From: Opitutaceae bacterium
Lineage (GTDB): Bacteria > Verrucomicrobiota > Verrucomicrobiia > Opitutales > Opitutaceae
Direction of reading: 5' to 3'
DNA: 37,652 nt
Assembly (NCBI GenBank): GCA_947474995.1
Contig: CANJNJ010000041.1
Coordinates: 1-37,652 of the forward strand
The notes under the pieces were generated by a model. The model was not told the origin of the DNA and made no database searches. It saw nothing but the letters and a program-made list of their open reading frames with translations. Positions 32,984 through 37,652 of the stretch are shown piece after piece. Numbering within the stretch: the first letter of the stretch is position 1; each line of letters starts with the position of its first letter. Made by a program: the position numbers and the translations under genes.

Positions 32984-33069
32984 TCACGCGGAGCCGCGGA
33001 GGACGCGAAGCAACGTGAAAATCAATTCTTGGTTTGGTTTTTCTCCGCATTCTCCGCGGCTCCGCGTGA
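32984..33069. repeat. Palindrome with perfect 18-bp arms between divergent genes
   Basis: TCACGCGGAGCCGCGGAG (32984-33001) and its exact complement (33052-33069) flank a 50-nt loop; further weaker pairing continues inward. It falls in the shared upstream region of the aldo/keto reductase and LarA-domain genes, so it may lie in or next to their promoters. It belongs to a family different from the others in this window. Confidence 0.8.
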
Positions 33070-33130
33070 AACCTTGGTTCCATTTTGTTCTGGAGACGGC
33101 GCCGCGAGCTGCGAATCATCCGCCACCGCT

Positions 33131-34390
33131 ATGAGCTCATTCCCCCGGATGCTTCGCGTCCAACAGAACTACCCCAAGCCCGCGCCGTTGGACATCCCCG
33201 CGGTCTTGCGCCCGCAATTCGAGGCGCTGCGTTCCCGGATCAAGCCCGGTGCGCGCATCGCCGTGGGCGTCGGCAGCCGTGGCATTACGAATCTCAAGGA
33301 AATCATCGCCGCCATTCTCGCGATTCTCAAAGCCGCCGGCGCCAACCCCTTTATCATTCCCGCCATGGGCAGCCACGGTGGCGCAACCCCCGAGGGCCAG
33401 ATCGATGTCCTCGGCACCTATGGCATCACCGAGGCCAGCATGGGCGTAACGATTCGCGCCTCGATGGAGGTGCGTCAAATCGGCCTCACCGAAGACGGCG
33501 TCCCGGCCTACTGCAGCGTGGAGGCCCTCGATGCCGACGGCGTCGTGATCGTCAACCGCATCAAGCCGCACACTGATTTCGGCGGCGACCTCGGCAGCGG
33601 CATTTTCAAGATGGCCGTGATCGGCCTCGGCAAGCGTACCGGGGCCAATACGATGCACATGGCCGCGAGCCAGATCGGCTACGAACAAGCGATCCGCGGC
33701 ATCGCCCGCGTCATTATTGGCAAGGCACCCGTCATCTGCGGCGTCGGCATTATCGAGAACCAATTTCACGAGACGGCGCAACTCGTCGTGATCCCGCGCG
33801 AGACGATCGAGGTCACCGAAAACAAACTGCTGGTCGAGGCCCGTAACCTGATGCCGCTGCTGCCGTTCGATGACATCGATCTGCTGATCATCGATCGCAT
33901 CGGCAAAAACATCAGCGGCTGCGGCATGGACCCGAACGTCATCGGCCGCTCCGTGTACGGCTACGCCAGCAGCCTGCGCGTCCAAGGCTCTTTCAAGCCC
34001 TACATCCGCCGGATCTTCGTCCGCGATCTCACCGAAGAATCCCACGGCAACGCGATCGGCATCGGGCTGGCCGACATGACCACCACGCGGCTGGTCCGCG
34101 GCATGGATCACCGCATCACGTACATCAACGCCCTGACGGCGGTGCAGCCGCAGGTCGCGAAAATCCCGATCTATTTCGACACCGACCGCGAGGCCGTCGA
34201 ACAGTCCGTCGCCTCGCTCGCCATCACCGACGGGCGCGCCCCGACGATCGTGCGCATCGCCGACACCCTGTCCGTCGCCCACTTTGAAGCTTCCGAGACG
34301 CTCCTGCCTGAAATCAAAAAACGTCCGCTGCTGGAAATCCTCGGGCCGGCCAAGCCGATGGATTTCGGGGCGGATGGAAACCTGGTTTGA
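33131..34390 (+). CDS. LarA-domain (DUF2088, lactate racemase-like) protein
   Basis: From ATG 33131 the protein is 419 aa, close to the length of LarA (about 424). The N-terminal LarA-like domain has IAVGVGSRGI, where LarA-type enzymes usually show a D-x-x-R-P motif. IPAMGSHGGATPEG follows, with His82 at the position of a catalytic histidine. VNRIKPHTDFGGDLGSGIFKMAVIG places His147 and Lys160 near the positions of the histidine and pincer-nickel-linked lysine of LarA. The C-terminal domain includes IDLLIIDRIGKNISGCGMDPN. It may therefore be a racemase or epimerase of a hydroxy acid, but the altered first motif and the H-to-K spacing leave activity uncertain. No LarB, LarC or LarE is in the window. 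An alternative ATG is at 33149. The aldolase-family gene follows at 34647. Confidence 0.75.
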   Translation: MSSFPRMLRVQQNYPKPAPLDIPAVLRPQFEALRSRIKPGARIAVGVGSRGITNLKEIIAAILAILKAAGANPFIIPAMGSHGGATPEGQIDVLGTYGITEASMGVTIRASMEVRQIGLTEDGVPAYCSVEALDADGVVIVNRIKPHTDFGGDLGSGIFKMAVIGLGKRTGANTMHMAASQIGYEQAIRGIARVIIGKAPVICGVGIIENQFHETAQLVVIPRETIEVTENKLLVEARNLMPLLPFDDIDLLIIDRIGKNISGCGMDPNVIGRSVYGYASSLRVQGSFKPYIRRIFVRDLTEESHGNAIGIGLADMTTTRLVRGMDHRITYINALTAVQPQVAKIPIYFDTDREAVEQSVASLAITDGRAPTIVRIADTLSVAHFEASETLLPEIKKRPLLEILGPAKPMDFGADGNLV

Positions 34391-34452
34391 ACGTTTCTCA
34401 ATTTATTCCTGTATTCGCTGTCGTGCTGAGACAGGTGACGAAGGCGCCGCAA

Positions 34453-34533
34453 GGTGGACCGTGCGCTCCGCGCGCGGTCAGGGTTGGCCTCGATCTCACG
34501 TGCGATGGCCGCGCACGGAGTGCACGGCCCACC
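34453..34533. repeat. Palindrome with TCGATCTCACG loop (full copy)
   Basis: The left arm 34453-34480 (GGTGGACCGTGCGCTCCGCG...) is an imperfect complement of the right arm 34506-34533. The loop includes TCGATCTCACG (34490-34500). A second full but diverged copy is at 37198-37284, and a half-copy at 29029-29078. It lies between the LarA-domain gene and the aldolase-family gene, within what would be one transcription unit. Confidence 0.8.
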
Positions 34534-34646
34534 CGGTATGCCTTCGGTGGGTTTTGGCCTGACGTATTCCGAGACGTCAGCAGCGGCGCAGCGATGAATG
34601 ACACCCCCGGGGCCATCGTGCGACTTTGACCAAGGCTCCATTCCCT

Positions 34647-35549
34647 ATGACGCCCAAGCGTTTTCCTTCCGCCATCCTTGCCACCTGTCCCGTGCCGTGG
34701 ACCGAGGCCTACACCTTCGACGAGACCCTCTTCCGGACCGTCGTGCGGCGTTGGCGCACCGAGGTGACCCCCTACCTCTACATTTTTGGCACCGCGGGCG
34801 AGGGCTATGCGGTCACCGACGCGCAGTTCGAGGCGATCACCCGGGCCTTTGTCGGCGAGATGCCCGCCGGCACCTACCCGATGGTCGGGGTCATTAGCCT
34901 GTCGCTTGGGACGATCATCGAACGCATCACGCTCGGCCGCGCCCTCGGCGCCCGCCTTTTCCAGATTTCCCTCCCTGCGTGGGGCGCCCTGACCGACAGC
35001 GAGGTCGATCATTTTTTTCGCGAGACGTGCGGTCGCTTTCCCGACTGCCAGTTTCTCCACTACAATCTGGCCCGCACCAAGCGCCTGCTGACCGGCGCCG
35101 ACTACGCCCGCCTGAGCCAGGCCCATCCCAACCTCGTCGCGATCAAGATGGGCGGCGAGGACACGGCGGCGATGGCGGACGTCCTGGCCAAGGCTCCCGC
35201 GCTCCAGTGCTTCTTCACCGACTTCGGCTACGCCGCCCTGCGTGACACCCAGGAATGCGGCTTTCTCATGGCGCTGTCGGCCGTGCATCTCGGGCAAGCG
35301 AAGCGTTTTTTTGCGGCGCGCGGGACCGAACTGGCCGGCATGCTCGGCGAACTCCGCGTGATTCTTCACGAACTCAAGTCGGCGGTCGGCGCAGAGGCCC
35401 ACATGGACGGCGCGTACGACAAACTTTTTATCAAGCTGCACGAACCAAGCTTCCCCCTGCGCCTACTCCCGCCCTACACCACGACCAGCGACGCCACCTT
35501 GGCCCGTTTCCGCGCTTCCCTGCCCGCCGCGTGGCGAAACGCCCTCTAA
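34647..35549 (+). CDS. DapA/NAL-family aldolase (2-keto-3-deoxy-acid aldolase-like)
   Basis: A 300-aa class I lyase of the dihydrodipicolinate synthase/N-acetylneuraminate lyase superfamily. The barrel has the GTAGEGY motif (residues 49-54), which corresponds to GTTGE in the family and binds the 2-oxo-acid carboxylate. Tyr139 (FLHYNL) and the Schiff-base lysine Lys167 (LVAIKMGG) are in place. It therefore probably cleaves or forms a pyruvate-type adduct such as a 2-keto-3-deoxy sugar acid; true DapA function is less likely in this context. ATG 34647 was chosen over an in-frame TTG at 34626. Together with the LarA-domain gene and the MFS transporter, it suggests a sugar-acid route; this is inference. 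Confidence 0.87.
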   Translation: MTPKRFPSAILATCPVPWTEAYTFDETLFRTVVRRWRTEVTPYLYIFGTAGEGYAVTDAQFEAITRAFVGEMPAGTYPMVGVISLSLGTIIERITLGRALGARLFQISLPAWGALTDSEVDHFFRETCGRFPDCQFLHYNLARTKRLLTGADYARLSQAHPNLVAIKMGGEDTAAMADVLAKAPALQCFFTDFGYAALRDTQECGFLMALSAVHLGQAKRFFAARGTELAGMLGELRVILHELKSAVGAEAHMDGAYDKLFIKLHEPSFPLRLLPPYTTTSDATLARFRASLPAAWRNAL

Positions 35550-35640
35550 CCCGGAGCCGCCTGCCAAGGCGGACCGCGCCGTTCGCCGTTCCGCTTTCCA
35601 GCGGAATCACCAAGCCCGGTCGCGCCGGAGTTGAACGGCC

Positions 35641-36093
35641 GACGGCCCCGGACGTTGATGTCGGGATGCCCTCCATCGAGGGCTCGATAATCTCTCAGAT
35701 TGAACAGCGTCCGGCCGTCGCGCTTCTGGAAGTAGGGCATCGCGTAATAGCCATCCGTAACATTCGCCTGCTCCGCATTGCCGAGGATGAGCCAGCTGGA
35801 CGACCTGCAGGGCGTTCCTGTTCGATTTGAAACAGCCCGAGTTCCATCCGTTTCCCCTGCGGTAGCATCGTCCGCCAGTTCCGTCCAAGTAGACAGATAG
35901 CTCCATCGCGCACAAAGAGTTGCGGCTTCCTCATTGCGGGTGGAATCGTGGTGGCCGGGTTTTTCCCCTTCATGGAGCAAGAGGTCGAACGCACCCGCCG
36001 ATATGAGGCCGAGCGCGTCGTGGGATGATACTGCTTTCTTCGCGTCGCGGCGCCGCACGCGAGTGCAGGGTGGCATAGAATTGGACCATGCAA
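35641..36093 (-). pseudogene. Possible frameshifted gene remnant, unrecognised
   Basis: Two leftward frames each give protein-like text over part of this span. One frame reads VRDGAICLLGRNWRTMLPQG, then KRMELGLFQIEQE. In another frame, slightly further along, come WLILGNAEQANVTDGYYAM, PYFQKRDGRTLFNLRDYRA and LDGGHPDINVRG. Joining them at about 35810-35830 would need a frameshift. No single frame is convincing throughout, and there is no signal sequence or start with a ribosome-binding site. GC content is lower than in neighbouring genes, particularly at its 5' side (36090-36240). It may be a decayed accessory gene, or simply chance. The flanks 35550-35640 and 36094-36195 hold nothing I recognise. 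Confidence 0.3.
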
Positions 36094-36195
36094 TCGCAGG
36101 ATATTAATATTTAGATGCTTACATACATAGTTCGTGCACTTGTTCTGCGGGTAAGGCTACGCATCGGCGTGAAATCGCAGGTCGGTTACTACTAA

Positions 36196-36224
36196 TTGCC
36201 GAATACGCCTAGGTAGTGTACACT
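36196..36224 (+). promoter_or_regulatory. Sigma-70-type promoter for the secreted-protein/EF-hand unit
   Basis: TTGCCG (36196-36201) and TACACT (36219-36224) are separated by exactly 17 bp, with an AT-rich downstream tract, 24 nt before ATG 36248. This is the best canonical promoter I see in the window. Confidence 0.6.
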
Positions 36225-36247
36225 AGAAGCGTATTAAAAAGTTCCCC

Positions 36248-36538
36248 ATGAAAACTAATCTCTCCCGCACCCTTTTCGCCACAGTCGCTCTCCTCGTCGT
36301 CTCCCAGCCCTTGCTGGCTGCGACCAAGAAGACCGACAAGGAACTCGGTGCGCTGGTCGCGGCGCTCCAAACGGTCAGCCAGGATCCGCTCGGCGGTCGT
36401 CTCGGCCTCGCCGTTGCCGCGACCAGCACCCCGGCCCCTGCGCTCTCGGCCAAAAGCAACGGATTGACGGCTCAGAATTCCGGGGTCAGCGCCGATCAGC
36501 GCGCCTACCAACTCTGGAAAAACGATCGTAAGTCGTAA
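36248..36538 (+). CDS. Small secreted protein of unknown function
   Basis: A 96-aa protein with a clear signal peptide (MKTNLSRTLFATVALLVVSQPLLAA, cleavage probably after Ala24 or Ala25), leaving about 70 residues: KKTDKELGALVAALQTVSQDPLGGRLGLAV, then a Ser/Thr/Ala-rich stretch, then QRAYQLWKNDRKS. There are no cysteines in the mature part and no family I recognise. It has its own promoter (36196-36224), and the EF-hand gene starts 6 nt after its stop, so the two proteins are probably exported together. The mature part might form one amphipathic helix (DKELGALVAALQTV) suited to binding a partner such as the EF-hand protein. Confidence 0.72.
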   Translation: MKTNLSRTLFATVALLVVSQPLLAATKKTDKELGALVAALQTVSQDPLGGRLGLAVAATSTPAPALSAKSNGLTAQNSGVSADQRAYQLWKNDRKS

Positions 36539-36544
36539 TCGGCG

Positions 36545-37168
36545 ATGTATCGTAGGCGTTTAGCGCTGCTCGCGGCCTTCGCCTTGGTTTTCTTTCAACC
36601 GTTGGCTGGGGCCATGCCCGCAGCCGACCAAATCGGGCTCGCGTTCCGCTTGATGGACACGACCCAGAACGACGCCATCAGTCCGGCGGAGTGGAAACGC
36701 GCCTCGTTTGCTCTTTTTCGGGCGGCCGACAAAAACAACAACGACTTCATCGACGGCGACGAACTGAAAAGCAGCACCATCGCGCAGGACACCTTCCTGC
36801 GGGCCGACAAGGACCACGACGGCCGGCTCAGTGTGGACGAGTTCGTGGAGCTACGCCGGCAGCTGTTTACCTTGGCCGACCTCGACCACGATGACTACCT
36901 GACCTACGTCGAATACGAACTGTTCATCGTTTTCGAGCCCGTCGGCTGGCACGATCACAACGCGAATGGCCGCATGGATGTTTCGGAATTGCGGGTCTCG
37001 CTGACGGCCGCGTTTGAACAGCTGGACCTCGACCACGACGGCCTGCTGGACAAGAAAGAGGCCGCCTACATGGAAGCCAAGCGGTTTGCCCGATTCGACA
37101 AGGACCAGGATGGCAAACTCAGCCTGGAAGAACTTGTGGCCGGCTACCGGAGTGAATTCGGCGTGTAG
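36545..37168 (+). CDS. Secreted EF-hand calcium-binding protein with seven loops
   Basis: The 207-aa protein starts at ATG 36545. A signal peptide (MYRRRLALLAAFALVFFQPLAGA) is followed by seven EF-hand-like loops spaced about 24 residues apart, beginning near residues 38, 62, 88, 112, 137, 161 and 185. Examples are DKNNNDFIDGDEL, DKDHDGRLSVDEF, DLDHDDYLTYVEY, DLDHDGLLDKKEA and DKDQDGKLSLEEL, with Asp at positions 1, 3 and 5 and mostly Glu at position 12. The first loop (DTTQNDAISPAEW) and the fifth (DHNANGRMDVSEL) are less canonical. It likely binds calcium outside the cytoplasm as a sensor or structural protein. It follows the small secreted protein gene by 6 nt, so both share a promoter. 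Confidence 0.88.
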   Translation: MYRRRLALLAAFALVFFQPLAGAMPAADQIGLAFRLMDTTQNDAISPAEWKRASFALFRAADKNNNDFIDGDELKSSTIAQDTFLRADKDHDGRLSVDEFVELRRQLFTLADLDHDDYLTYVEYELFIVFEPVGWHDHNANGRMDVSELRVSLTAAFEQLDLDHDGLLDKKEAAYMEAKRFARFDKDQDGKLSLEELVAGYRSEFGV

Positions 37169-37197
37169 GTCTTACGGGCAACGAAACCGCGAAACGT

Positions 37198-37284
37198 AGG
37201 GTGGGCCGGGCGCTCCGGGCGCGGCCAAACGTTGGACTCGATCTCACGTTCCATGACCGCTCGGCGGAATGCACGGCCGACCCT
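37198..37284. repeat. Palindrome with TCGATCTCACG loop (diverged full copy)
   Basis: AGGGTGGGCCGGGCGCTCCG... (37198-37227) pairs imperfectly with 37254-37284. CTCGATCTCACG in the loop is the same as in 34453-34533. It follows the EF-hand gene stop by 29 nt and could also aid termination. Confidence 0.7.
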
Positions 37285-37652
37285 CCGGAGCATCCACGGC
37301 GAGCCCCTAACGGCCATGAATGAAGCCACCATTGGGCTGCCTTCGTTTCTCCCCGTCACTCCCGTCGCGTGAGAACCGCGGAGTGAACACCGAGGATGCC
37401 GCGTTCCTCGTAAGCCATGGTCGGGAAAAAGAAACGCTCCCGCTGAGAGCAATGCAGGCTCGGCTCGGCCGGAAAAGCGGCCGGGCCGCAATGCGGCAAA
37501 CCCCGCTTCGGCTGACCCACGCGATAGGCAACCCGCGCCGATTTCATCGCGCAGCCGGGGAATGAAATTGACTTTTTTCAGATCCTTAAAACTTTCGATA
37601 GTTCCAACTTATCGATAATTTAGCGGGTGGCTTTCCCGCCGCGCTTTTGAAC
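37285..37652. other. Gene-free right edge with an AT-rich inverted repeat
   Basis: No convincing gene is seen here. From about 37560 the sequence becomes AT-rich, and TCGATA (37595-37600) and TATCGA (37610-37615) form a 6-bp inverted pair 9 nt apart. It may be a control region of a gene beyond the edge. Confidence 0.35.

Noticed and set aside
31789-33018. A 409-codon rightward frame
   Set aside because: It is antisense to the aldo/keto reductase, whose catalytic tetrad is intact on the other strand.
37144-37550. Several overlapping short frames at the right edge
   Set aside because: They read through the palindrome at 37198 in multiple frames and none has start signals or domain features.
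1-37652. tRNA, rRNA, CRISPR arrays, transposases, toxin-antitoxin and phage-defence genes
   Set aside because: I looked for each and found no cloverleaf, no evenly spaced direct repeats and no recognisable gene of these types. The palindromes are dispersed singly and not in arrays.

Overview
The window is GC-rich, gene-dense bacterial DNA that most resembles Verrucomicrobiota, probably Opitutaceae. The evidence is gene content plus repeats: two large secreted propeller/HEAT proteins with a cytochrome c motif of the planctomycete-verrucomicrobial (PVC) type, a formylglycine sulfatase, a plug-and-barrel outer-membrane receptor, few Shine-Dalgarno sequences, and many dispersed palindromes between genes. 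No rRNA, tRNA, CRISPR array, transposase or phage gene was seen. The assignment is inferred from reading only.

Layout. (1) 1-8591: the N-terminal part of a sulfatase running off the left edge, a copy of a long non-coding repeat, an APC permease, a nested inverted-repeat element, a PLP aminotransferase, a leftward three-gene set (92-aa unknown, 411-aa membrane protein, DoxX-like protein), a GT-C-like membrane protein and a SpoU/TrmH RNA methyltransferase. (2) 8787-12278: a 1163-aa PVC-type propeller/HEAT/cytochrome protein carrying an in-frame palindromic element. (3) 12389-25233: an outer-membrane receptor, a YVTN/YncE-like propeller, a sensor kinase and response regulator, a second propeller, and a complete tripartite RND pump of the heavy-metal class. 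This reads as one metal-homeostasis locus. (4) 25395-28534: an unknown single-pass membrane protein and an MFS transporter. (5) 28535-35549: a second copy of the long repeat, a second PVC-type cytochrome/propeller protein, an aldo/keto reductase, a LarA-domain protein and a DapA/KDG-aldolase-family protein, plausibly hydroxy-acid or sugar-acid catabolism. (6) 35550-37652: a possible decayed gene, then a two-gene unit encoding a small secreted protein and a protein with seven EF-hand-like loops behind a recognisable promoter, then a further palindrome.

The least ordinary feature is the load of palindromic repeats. At least nine hairpin-type elements of several sequence families lie here. Most are intergenic, but two sit inside reading frames: one in the HEAT region of the 1163-aa protein and one just before the lipoprotein signal of the TolC-like gene. 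Both are translated in frame. A separate repeat of about 450 bp occurs at 712-1165 and 28588-29022, with a 115-bp core that differs at only two positions and shows no sign of coding.
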